Source: Panopea generosa (Eukaryota; Mollusca; Bivalvia; Adapedonta; Hiatellidae). Taken from it: a stretch of 64,000 nucleotides of DNA. The notes beneath the pieces were generated by a model, which worked only from the letters and a program-made list of their open reading frames with translations, made no database searches and had not been told where the DNA came from. Shown here piece by piece: positions 44,851 to 55,074 of this stretch (its first letter is position 1; every line of letters begins with the position of its first letter). A program made the translations under genes and the position numbers. Where the stretch lies: the NCBI GenBank assembly GCA_029582155.1, contig CM055901.1, positions 8,040,874 through 8,104,873 on the forward strand. The letters run 5' to 3'.

Positions 44851-46074
44851 ACCTATTACTAACATACTCTATATCAATTCAAGTCACAGTTGTGTTTCTA
44901 TTGCTTATATTTGTTGTTGTTTCTGCTGCTGCTGCGGCGTCTACAGCTGTCACAACAGCAGTATAACTTAGAGGCCCCGCTAAGAAATAAACGTACATCT
45001 ATTGAAAAATGAAATTTAAAAGGGTTTTCATTTGAATTATCAGTATTGTACTTAAAGAGAAGTATTACAATAATAGAAGATATACTAAGTCGTTTTAAGG
45101 TAACTATAGAAATAAAGAGAACCGATATTTAGGCTGGAGGATAATTTGGATTTGTTTACAAACAGTGTATTATTATCTTTTATTAGTCACCTGAAATGAT
45201 TCTCGTCATGTTTTCTTGATAGAAATTGAGATCATTCTTTAGAAATAAAGCGTTAACGAAAATAGAAACATTTGGAAATAATATGAATATGAACAAATTT
45301 ATGAAATAGAAAATAGGGGTCTTACCGTGTTTCTTTTCACAAACAGCAATTACATTAAGATTTTGAAACGTTGAAACTTGTGTTACGCCGAATGACGTGT
45401 AAGCTACTTAAATGATGCATGCGATGCAAATATTTGCTTCTACTGCATTTTGTGAAATATTTCACGGAAAGACCCCCTTTTTTATTTCATAAACTCGTTC
45501 GGAATTTTTCTAGCAAAATGACTGCGTAAGTCGTTAGTAAATTGAATCGTTTTCCGTCGACCAAATCGTTCACCGAAGCTCGTATGGTGCTACTCTAAGA
45601 TCAAAAGAATCGCGCATTTTTTAAAACGTAACGCCCATCATAGTGACATTTTATGAAATTTCCGATTGACAACACTGACTTATATCGTTCTGTTTCCCTT
45701 GTCAACAGCATCCGAATGTTGTTTTTGAAATTAATCCAGCGGAAAAAATAAGCCATTTTTACTCCAGATACTTCAATTTTTCATTAATTAATTGTATGAA
45801 ACAGCCCTTTGCTAAACAAAAAAGGAATAAAAAAGATGTGAATCGTACAAAATGAAGGAGAGGTGTCCTTGTATATGAATACCAAATATCAGGGCAGTAC
45901 GATACCTTTACTTTTCGACCATTATTACGTCGACCGACGTCAAAGAAGACTGGCAAGCCACCTTAATTAACTCTATTCTTCGAATTGCGGTGGCATAACA
46001 ACGCATCTTAAAAACCAGCTATCCCGGTTGAGGTCGAATTACGCATCCTCTTTCAAATACTTACCACATTTGTG
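44851..46074. other. No gene seen
   Basis: A small CTG/CTGCTG tract near 44920; otherwise AT-rich with no supported coding region. Confidence 0.5.
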
Positions 46075-46140
46075 AGCCTCGGTGGCGCAATGGTAGCGCG
46101 CTTGCTTATTAAAGCGGGTAGGTCTCACCAAACGGATATT
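46075..46140 (+). mobile_element. tRNA-Trp-like SINE head fragment
   Basis: GCCTCGGTGGCGCAATGGTA followed by GCGCG matches the 5' half of eukaryotic tRNA-Trp, including the A box. The anticodon arm (CTTGCTTATTAAAGCGGG) and T arm do not complete a tRNA, so this is a retroposon head or tRNA pseudogene. Confidence 0.6.
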
Positions 46141-47596
46141 GTTTCGCCGTATCAAACCTTTGCCAATAGAAACAGATGACCTATTGGAAGTGGGGTACAT
46201 AATGGAATCCTTTTGCATATTGGAACCCCTGCAACTTTCAAGGTACACGGTAGAACATACTTAGAACATAGATCACGAAACTCCTGCTTTAAAGGTGCAT
46301 GACTTTTTGTTTAGAACATGTTTTAGATCTAAATCTTTTCGTTACCTATAAAAGTTTCATGCTTCAAGTATTTCATCAGGCTTAAGTTTTATTTTTCCAA
46401 GATTTTTCAAAGATTCGGTGAGATAGTACCTTTAACAGCCTCGTAACTTTGTGACATCGCATTATATGCAAGGTATATCGTATAATTATGTTACGCATAC
46501 ATGTATATAATTATTTATTTACCTTCTGTACTATGTAGTGTAAGCATTCTGGAACTTATAGTAATGGTGATTTTGTCCGAAATTTTAGAGGAAACATCAT
46601 TTCGTTATTGCATCCTACTTGTTGCACTAATTTCGTAAAAGCATGGACTTGCGGGCTCATAACGAAAAAATGCTATTAACGGTAAAAAAGTTTATTTTCT
46701 GGAGTGCAAGATTGTAAAAAGCCAATTTATACGTGGAAAAGCACAATGCTTTATGCCACCCCTGAAAGGGATGTCAAATACCCTTAACCTTCATAATGTC
46801 ACCTATATGTCACTCATATATACCTATAAAATAGGCGAAACGGGTGTGTGGTAGCCCACTGGTTTTATTACTTGTGACGCTCCTCGTCGTTAGAAATTAT
46901 TCAAAGTTCAGTATATTGTTGAAGAGACATCCTTCTTTGGATTTTGGGTATTGTTGTCACTTTTCAGGCGTTTTTAAGTAGAAAAAGTCAACAATTATAT
47001 TAATATAAGGCATAAAATATGCAAATCGGTTGTGGTGAAGTCCCATGTTTTATAACCTGTGACACCCATGACAATAAGATGTTGTTCGAATTTCAGTATA
47101 ATATTGAAATATAATCATCCCCTGGAAGTTTGGGTGATTTTTGTCATTTTTCAAGAGCTTTTAAGAAACACGTCTTGAGCAATAAGTATACCCCTTTATA
47201 ACAGTCAAAGCCATTGCACAATATGTTAACTAAGTTTCTGTAACGATACCCGTTACGACTTATATATAAAGTTGTAATATGTTTTTAAAGAAACCAGGTA
47301 AGCCAGGACCACTTCTTAGAAAAAAAAACAACGACTGCAGTCGAATGACAGCCATATCTCCCACCGATGCCATTTGAAAAAAGGGCCATAACTCCCAAGT
47401 AAATCCATTTTTTTCTTCCTGCACAGCTAGGCATCGGTAGTAGTTATCCCTGAAAGTTTGAATCAATTCCGTCCAATAATGAATGAGAAGTTACGGTCAC
47501 AAAAATTTTGCACGCACGCACGGACGGGTGCCATTACTAGATTCTCCTCCGATGCCTATCGGCGGGGGATAATTATGTTGTAAGTGTACCTTAGAT
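46141..47596. other. No gene; low-copy repeat tail
   Basis: Near 47380-47570 the sequence has the style of a dispersed repeat (GGCCATAACTCCCAAGTAA, then CGCACGCACGGACGGGTG). I cannot set its borders. Confidence 0.45.
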
Positions 47597-47633
47597 GGGC
47601 TAGGGTTAGGGTTTGGGTTAGGGAGTCACAATT
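47597..47633 (+). repeat. Short telomere-like TTAGGG tract
   Basis: GGGCTAGGGTTAGGGTTTGG followed by GTTAGGG gives five G-triplets in imperfect TTAGGG spacing. It is a small interstitial telomere-like repeat and a possible G-quadruplex on the plus strand. Confidence 0.7.
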
Positions 47634-47982
47634 CTATGTGAGGGTCATTTTTCTACATATGGTGAAGTCATAATATTATTCTATGGGGGTCAATTTACAA
47701 CGTAACACCGGCTCCAAAATTATCCGGCTCTGGTCGATTCGCACGGAAGTGTTGGTTGTATGACACCGACACGCAAAATAGCGAAAGTACGGCTCCGAAA
47801 GTACACACAACAACCAGAGACATTATGTCTCTGCACCAACTCAGCAAACAATGAAATAGGTTGGCATTATTTATGCTGCATTAACACCAACATAATTAGT
47901 GAGTTGATTAATTACATATAAACGATTATCTCTTGTATCTCGTTAAATGAGTTGCAATTCCACCCCATACCTCCTTGAGTGC

Positions 47983-48078
47983 GGTATGACTAAAGACCGG
48001 AAAGCGCTTTTCTCCACGGAAAGGGCCTACAAAAGACACCACGGAAAGGGGCCCTTTCAGTTGTTTAGTCATACCCCC
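47983..48078. repeat. Inverted repeat / hairpin
   Basis: GGTATGACTAAA near 47983 pairs with TTTAGTCATACC near 48064-48075, and inner GGAAAG and GGGCC blocks pair with CCCTTTC and GGCCC. The 60-residue frame that crosses it is not supported. Confidence 0.65.
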
Positions 48079-49170
48079 TTGAGTGGCATGGCTTTCATAC
48101 GTGGACTAGAAAAAACGAAACGTACCTAGATTTAGCTTTTTAATGTGAATATATCAGGAAAAATAGCTATAAATGTCTTAAAAAATAAAATAATTAGTAA
48201 AATAGATAAAAGCATATCATTATTATTATATTATAATAATAAATCAAATCCAGACAGTTTGGTATGTCAAATCCGCCAAAGCATAACAAAATCGATATCT
48301 TAATAGGAGCGGTAAACTTGAAACTAAATCCCCATTTTAAAAATAGACGGCACTTAAAAATGCTTGGCGTCATTAAGATAAAACAATATTTACTACGTGT
48401 AAGTCTGTATCAATGGCAGATTTACTCTTTAAAAAAATGGCAGTTTTGAAAGCAAATGTATAATTCTATATTTTTTCTGAAGAAAAGTCTATATTTGACT
48501 GGGATTCCAATTTTCATGTCCAGTTATTATGCATTAAATATATAATTGTTACAACGAAATTCTATAATGGCTGCGTCCAATCTTATTAAAATCATATCTT
48601 CAAAAATGCTTTGTCATTTGATTTGATGACAACGAACAGGTCGCATTCAGACGACCTAACTGCCAGCCACTGTTTTCAAGAACTGAATTAATTAAGAGAA
48701 CTTCGATTATCCACCATATTGAAGGTTATGCTGAGCGTTAATTAAAAAGAGTACTCTGGTTGAAATAAAAATAGCGATATGGGAAATCCAGTTATGCTAG
48801 AAGAAGAATTTTAATAAATCATCATCAGATTTTACATACATTCTGCATTGAAATATTTAACAGCTATTCTTAAGTGATAGAAAACTTTAACCCTTGTTTG
48901 AGATTTCAATATCAATTATGCACAGCATATTGCATATAGATTTATTTAAATTCACTTCATTCTGTTCTCACATTAGAAATGATATTACTACCCTCCATCA
49001 TGTTAAAAGGGAATGTGGGTTTCTGTAAGAGTTGACACTAGTCTCACATTCTCACATGGGTAAGAAGACATAAAATTATGCGTTAAAATCGGTATTTTTG
49101 TGTATTGTCTTGCTCAATTTACTGTTTCCCATGACAAAAATTAAGATCTTTTATATTTTTATAGGGACCT
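48079..49170. other. No gene seen
   Basis: AT-rich sequence without supported features. Confidence 0.5.
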
Positions 49171-49405
49171 CATCTGTAGTCTAGGAGTAAATCATCTGCC
49201 TTGCATCATAGGCGTAGGTGACCCTTATATTCAGGTTCACTATATACTCTGGGGCCCGGAGGTACATACTCGTACCCTCTCTCCTTGGGCTGGCCCCCGA
49301 ATAATTGAAATGCTCATGGAATTGATCCCCGTCCAAGTCATACCAAAGACTTGAAAAATGGTACTACTAGAAGCTTCCTTGCTAAGCGCTCAGCATTTAG
49401 TTCTA
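49171..49405 (+). mobile_element. SINE-A, degraded copy
   Basis: A corrupted tRNA-like head (GTCTAGGAGTAAATCATCTG, TTGCATCATAGGCGTAGG) is followed by an insert, then TGATCCCCGTCCAAGTCATA, CCAAAGACTTG and TAGAAGCTTCCTTGCT from the family body. The 3' half is missing. Confidence 0.6.
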
Positions 49406-49738
49406 GTTGTGGATAAAGAAATCAAACCTCTGGGTCAAAATATACACAAAGGACTCTGCAGAGTTTAGTTCTTCGACGTATCTTTTACCCTTGGGTAGGA
49501 TTTCCTAATCCATGTGGAATAATCATTTTAGATTGACTTTTTCTAACCCTAGGGTCAAGGTAAAAAACTCAAGCTGTGACTTTGGAACCTTATAAAAATA
49601 TATGATGCATAATATTATATAATTTGATATCTTAAATCAAATATAATTATGATTTAAACTACATGTAATTCTATAATGTGTTTTGTATGAAAGAAAAAAT
49701 CATTTATATGGCTTTTTCAGTTCACATAGTAAAATCCA

Positions 49739-49905
49739 TGGGGTGGTAGTGTAATGGATAGTGTGTTGGCTTATTACGCTATAGGTTGTGGGTTCAATCA
49801 CCAGCTCAACCCGATGCCTCTCATAAAGCAACACTCGGTACTTGTTCTATCCAGAATTGGACTCGAGAGCTCTGCGCTTTCATCGACATCGGGGTAAAAT
49901 AAATT
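49739..49905 (+). mobile_element. SINE-B, tRNA-derived head intact
   Basis: GGGGTGGTAGTGTAATGGATA (A box) and GTGGGTTCAATCACC (B box) form the head. The body has CAACACTCGGTACTTG and GGACTCGAGAGCTCTGCG. It is the best-preserved plus-strand copy of the family at 12005 and 13540. Confidence 0.75.
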
Positions 49906-50683
49906 GACATAAACTAAATTCTGTACTTTGGGATAACTGTTTTTGCAGAAATTTGGCAGAGTTATTTTTACTTGGTTATATATTAATTATACAATATAAT
50001 TTAGATATTACTATATGTAATAAATTATATAGTACTACAACAAAATGTAATGATTAAGTTTAATCGCATAAGTTTCGATAATAATAACTTTTATTCGCCC
50101 GTTTCATACTTGTAATATCTTCAGGACTCTCATTCTGTGCATTAAGTGACTTTTTTATGGGAGATTTGTGCAAGAATACTTTTTAAAGTATAATTTAGCA
50201 TGCAGAACTTAATTAATAGTATAAAATTTGTGCAAATTTCAATAATTAGTTGGAAAAATCCTTAAATATTCATTTGTTCACAAAATATATATCTGATAAA
50301 TTGATGTAACTATGAAAATGTACACGTTTTAGCAATTTGCATATTAAAGAGAAGTATGAAAAATAATACACGTATATCATACAGATTATAAAAGTGATGA
50401 ATAATGATCTGTATAGTAAGATTAAGAAAGATAGTTTTAACACATCCAGGGGCTTAAAATAGTGTGAGGTCGGGACCTTTACTTTCTCTGTCAAACCCAT
50501 GTAATTTTACTTGAACCAATTCCATCGGACCTTTTAAAATTAAAAACAAGTTTATCTTTTCCTGTGGCCGAAAAACAAACATCCAGTACCTTTACACTGT
50601 GTTCAACTCTTTTTTTTCTCATTTGATTCATTCATCAAGAATGATGTGCAATGAATGTAGGCTGTGATAGTCTAGACTCTGTT
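49906..50683. other. No gene seen
   Basis: AT-rich non-coding sequence. Confidence 0.5.
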
Positions 50684-51153
50684 TTAACAATGTCATATAA
50701 TTCCCTAATAGGTACAGATTGTTTCTACAATGTCATATAATTCCCTAATAGGTACAGACTGTTTCTACAATGTTATATAATTCCCTAATAGGTACAGACT
50801 GTTTCTACAATGTCATATAATTCCCTTATAGGTACAGACTGTTTCTACAATGTCATATAATTCCCTTATAGGTACAGACTGTTTCTACAATGCCATATAA
50901 TTCTTTCTACAATGTCATATAATTCCCTAATAGGTACAGACTGTTTCTACAATGTCATATAATTCCCTAATAGGTACAGATTGTTTCTACAATGTTATAT
51001 AATTCCCTAATAGGTACAGATTGTTTCTACAATGTCATATAATTCCCTGATAGGAACAGATTGTTTCTACAATGTCATATAATTCCCTGATAGGAACAGA
51101 TTGTTTCTACAATGTCATATAATTCCCTGATAGGTACAGATTGTTTCTACAGG
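50684..51153. repeat. 40-bp minisatellite
   Basis: About 11.5 copies of a 40-bp unit (TGTTTCTACAATGTCATATA followed by ATTCCCTAATAGGTACAGAC). The spacing is exactly 40 bp from 50701 to 50861; a shortened unit near 50885-50920 resets the phase. Variants (CTTATA, CTGATA, GGAACAG) cluster by position, as expected of local unit turnover. Confidence 0.93.
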
Positions 51154-52497
51154 CGTGTACCAAAACTTACAGTGCACCTGTCCATAATAGTTTCTCACAC
51201 GTAGTTCAAGGCTGAGTGCAAATTGTTACTATTGCAACATTGAGTTTATTTGACTTCAGCTTTACTAATGACAAAAAATAAACAAATTTTCTTCTCCAGA
51301 TGATAAGAAATAGTCCGAAAAAAACAAGAAGTGTGGTAAAAAACATGTTCTTAGTGTCCAAGTACATTGGAAGAAGACATGACAGTCACCAGGCTTGTTT
51401 ACAACGCAGCTACCGGCAACATCAGAAAACTGTTGTAGTTGCTGCCAAAAATACCCTCATTTGTTGACAAAACCATTGGACTGCATTGGGGCATAGCAAA
51501 AAGGACCCTTTAAAGATACACAATGAAAGTAATGACCATATTTCATATGAGAAATTAAGCATGAATGAAAGCATTAACAAAGTTGAGAAGTGACAAAAAA
51601 AAGGGACTTTTATTGTTGTTTGAAATTAGAAATAATTTGTGATAAAATGTTGTCAAAGTCAATAATTTTTTTTAGATATGCTTAGCTGAAATTTCAGTGG
51701 GTAGGTAACAAAGCTAACATTATTGATCTAAGTATGGCCTTAGAATCAGTGTAAGAACAGTGGAAATACCGGTACATGAACATGTATACAGAAGTAGTGA
51801 CAACATGGTTCCATGGTGTTGGAACAGTCGTTAACTGAATCATATCTGGGGAGCATAAACCTGTGCTTCCAGCCCAACTCTTCTCTCCATCATGTCAGCA
51901 GTCACAACACAAGATTGTGTAAATCAAAGAAAATATATTTTTAAAATTAGGGTGTAAATGATATGCAGATGGCAAAATTAAATGTCTATAATTAAATTTG
52001 AATTCTGAAGCCAGTGGTGCATAAGAGGCTTTATTAGGCCCCAAAATTGTGGTTGCTATGGCAACAAAATATTGGTAAAATTACAGATACAACCTGGTTC
52101 CTGTGGTAACACAAAAAGCATTCAAGCTACATTTGTGAACTTGCCATGTGGATCGAGGGCAATAAGGAGATCATGCACACCATTTTATAACTTTGTCAGT
52201 CAGACAAAAATTATGGTAGCCATGGCAACAAAATTTGTAAACTTGTAGGGGACTTATGTATTGTTCGACATCTTCTCTCTCAGTTTGAAGTTGAATGGTT
52301 ATACACATTTCTAGTTCAGTAACATCTCCTTGTTATTCTACATTTTTCATGATGGTTTGATAATTCAATCACGTGTATACAAATTTTAAAAAGAAAAGTG
52401 TCCTTGAATTCTATTCTTTTGTTAACCAAATAAATGGACTAAATGCATATCATTATGACTTTATTTGTAGAATAACGGATAGGCAGAATAAACTATT
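51154..52497. other. No gene seen
   Basis: No coding region recognised. GGCAACAAAAT-type phrases recur at about 52058 and 52227, which may be an old dispersed repeat. Confidence 0.5.
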
Positions 52498-53380
52498 TAT
52501 ACCCCCGACAAACAAAGTTTTAGGGGGTATATTGGAGTCACCCTGTGGTCGGTCTGTCGGTCGGTCTGTCCTTTGCAATTTTTCTTGTCTGGAGCATCAC
52601 TTGAAAAGTACTGGATGGAATTTCATCAAACATCATACAGTGGTAGAATATAATGAGAGGAAGTGCAGTGTACAAGAAACATAACTCTATTCTTGCTAAT
52701 TACAGAGTTATTGCCCTTTGATATTTTTTCTTGTCTGGAGCATAACTTGAAAAGTACCAGATGGAATTTCATCAAGCTTCATACAATGGTAGAATATAAT
52801 GAGAGGAAGTGCAGTGTACAAGAAACATAACTCTATTCTTGCTAATCACAGAGTTATTGCCCTTTGATATATTTCCCTTGTCTGGAGCATTACTATTAAA
52901 GTACTTGATGGAATTTCATCAAACTTCATACAATGGTAGAATATAATGACAGGAAGTGCAGTTTACAGGAAACATAACTCTATTCTTGCTAATTACAGAG
53001 TTATTGCCCTTTGATATATTTCCCTTGTCCGGAGCATTACTTTTAAAGTACAGGATGGAATTTCATCAAACTTCATACAATGGTAGAATATAATGACAGG
53101 AAGTGCAGTGTACAGGAAACATAACATTTATTGATTGCCATGAAAGCTTGTACACTGCACAATAATTAAAAAGACCGCTTTTAATTTTAACAAAACCATA
53201 AAAAAATTAACAATACAAAAAACTCAATCGATAACATTCTCTTTTATTAAGTTTTTTTTTTGTCTGGAGCATAACTTTAAAACTATTGGATATAATTTAA
53301 TAAAACTTCATACAATGGTTAACCATTTTCTGTCATGGCGGCATTCGGGGGTATTCATCACCTTCAGTGATAGCTCTAGT
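52498..53380 (+). mobile_element. ACCCCCGA-ended repeat element with 147-bp internal tandem array
   Basis: Begins TACCCCCGACAAACAAAG with an adjacent AGGGGGTAT inverted partner and ends CATTCGGGGGTATTCATCAC plus CTTCAGTGATAGCTCTAGT. The ends are inverted relative to each other. A (TCGG)n-like stretch follows the start. Inside, TTGTCTGGAGCAT recurs at 52585, 52731, 52878 and 53025 (a period of 146-147 bp) and once more after 53260. I recognise this layout as a common repeat of molluscan genomes, from memory. It ends 25 bp before the next exon. Confidence 0.75.
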
Positions 53381-53408
53381 TTATATTTGTTTTGTTTGTT
53401 CCAGGTGT

Positions 53409-54626
53409 ATGCTTGCTATGACGATGACATCTACTCTGTGTTTGTTGTTATATAAGAGTTCCGTGACATTACAATTCCTCAGATGGAGTGGCATCCAATC
53501 ATTGAGGTGCTTAGCAAAATACCAACACACTTCATCTCACCAATTCACCCTCCAAACTCGCTCTATATCTTGGACTCCTAAGCAAAGGCATGACAGTGGT
53601 TTTATTCAGCCAAGATGCTTCTACATTCTCTCTCAAAGCGGGATAAACTATAGTACAAATAGCGGACATGCAACTGATTTGAGTAGGGACAAAAATAATG
53701 CTCAAAATGAATTTGCAAAGTTGAAACAGATCCTAGACTGCAAAGATAAGGAGTTGATTTCAATATACCAGAAATTGCCACGTTTAAAGTATACACACAT
53801 TCATGATCAGGTAGTAAACAACCTCATTGTCCTTCAAGAGTTTGATATCTCGCCAAGGATCTTAAGACAGCTGATGGTTTATCGTACAACTGCAATGGCA
53901 CAAATCACTCCTGAAGATTTACGGTTTATACTGAATGCAAAGTTTGGGGTTAACAAATATTGCAATTCTATTGGCCACATTATAAACACCCATGTGTTGA
54001 AGGGCTATGATGATCAACTACATTTTCTAGCAGATCTGTTGGAGGTACCAAAAAATATAATCTGTGCTTTTCAATGTCAAAATATCTTGGACAGAGTTGG
54101 GCGTAGTTCATTAAGTGCTCATTTGATAAAAGAAAAAGTCGACTACTTACTAGATGAAGGATTTAAAAAACGAGAAATTGTAAAATATATAAAAATATTA
54201 AGTCCTACTATGAAGACAGTTTCTGAAGCCTTATTCCACACACGGCAAGAGTTTGGTGAAGAGGTGTCACTTCCATTATTAATGTTTAAATTAAAACTAT
54301 CAAAAGGTGATGCATGTAAAGTCAAAAGTGGACGTGTCGTTACACGTAAGCTAGGTTGGGACTACATGGAATTTTCCAAACTAGAACGCAACCATCTCAA
54401 TAAGATTGAACCAGTACAAGCTATAGAAATGGCAATGTATCTTATGAGAACTGGATATTCGGAGGATGACATTAAGTCATGTATATATGTCTTGGGTAAT
54501 AGTTTAGAGACGTTCAGGAAAGCATATAAAGAACTGCAGGGAAATCCATGTGTGGATTCCATTATTCTTGAAGATAGAAAGAAGCTTTTGAATGCATTAC
54601 AGTATTACATTGAGACCAGTTCTTAA
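53409..54626 (+). CDS. mTERF-family protein, single-module relative
   Basis: Coding region of 405 residues. The start chosen is the ATG at 53409, four bases after a TTTGTTTGTTCCAG acceptor (exon from 53405); the open frame extends upstream only through a non-ATG codon in the repeat. The leader (LLLYKSSVTLQFLRW.., RCLAKYQHTSS) is basic and suits mitochondrial import. The module starts at DCKDKELISIYQKLPRLKYT (Cys111) and has LIKEKVDYLLDEG at about 239, aligned with module 1 of the two-module proteins at the same residue numbers. Instead of module 2 it has a distinct tail with another mTERF-like repeat (PVQAIEMAMYLMRTGYSEDD, from residue 335). An upstream exon in or before the repeat is expected. 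Confidence 0.8.
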   Translation: MLAMTMTSTLCLLLYKSSVTLQFLRWSGIQSLRCLAKYQHTSSHQFTLQTRSISWTPKQRHDSGFIQPRCFYILSQSGINYSTNSGHATDLSRDKNNAQNEFAKLKQILDCKDKELISIYQKLPRLKYTHIHDQVVNNLIVLQEFDISPRILRQLMVYRTTAMAQITPEDLRFILNAKFGVNKYCNSIGHIINTHVLKGYDDQLHFLADLLEVPKNIICAFQCQNILDRVGRSSLSAHLIKEKVDYLLDEGFKKREIVKYIKILSPTMKTVSEALFHTRQEFGEEVSLPLLMFKLKLSKGDACKVKSGRVVTRKLGWDYMEFSKLERNHLNKIEPVQAIEMAMYLMRTGYSEDDIKSCIYVLGNSLETFRKAYKELQGNPCVDSIILEDRKKLLNALQYYIETSS

Positions 54627-54641
54627 TTAAAACAAAAAAGA

Positions 54642-54647
54642 AATAAA
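54642..54647 (+). promoter_or_regulatory. Poly(A) signal AATAAA
   Basis: Canonical AATAAA 16 bp after the stop codon of the single-module mTERF gene. A second AATAAA lies at about 54991. With the first site the 3' UTR would be very short. Confidence 0.4.
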
Positions 54648-55074
54648 ATCATGTGGAGGATGTGTACAAAGGTTTGGTGGCAAATCACAAGATTGTTGAT
54701 ACAAAGTCCTTTAATTTGACCTCTTAGAAAAGAAAGCATAATTATACATTTTTTTTTTCAATTTCAGTGTAGACAACTGAAACATATAACAATTGAAATA
54801 TAAAATGTCTCCATTACTTAAGTACTTTATATACTTTATATTAAACAAGTTTGTGACAGAAAGTATCTATTAAACTTATGAGATTAAATGTTGTGATACA
54901 GTGCAGGAATTCGTCTTCCGATTGTAGCAAATCTGAACGATATTTATATCTTGGAATGAAGAATGTGTGGCAGATGCATAACGGTTTTAACAATAAATTT
55001 ATTTAATTATTTTACTCAGAGCTATTTTGAGGTTAACAGTTTTTTAGTCTTTAATCAATTTTAATGGTAATATG
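54648..55074. other. No gene seen
   Basis: 3' flank of the mTERF gene up to the 3' end of the minus-strand LINE. Confidence 0.5.

Noticed and set aside
49739..49812. Genuine tRNA gene
   Set aside because: Same head recurs with a shared body at 12005 and 13540; acceptor ends do not pair.
50684..51153. CRISPR-like array
   Set aside because: The 40-bp units are contiguous with no unique spacers, and the genome is eukaryotic.
53367..53408. Fourteen extra N-terminal residues on the single-module mTERF protein
   Set aside because: They begin at a GTG in the upstream repeat and cross a clear TTTGTTTGTTCCAG splice acceptor.
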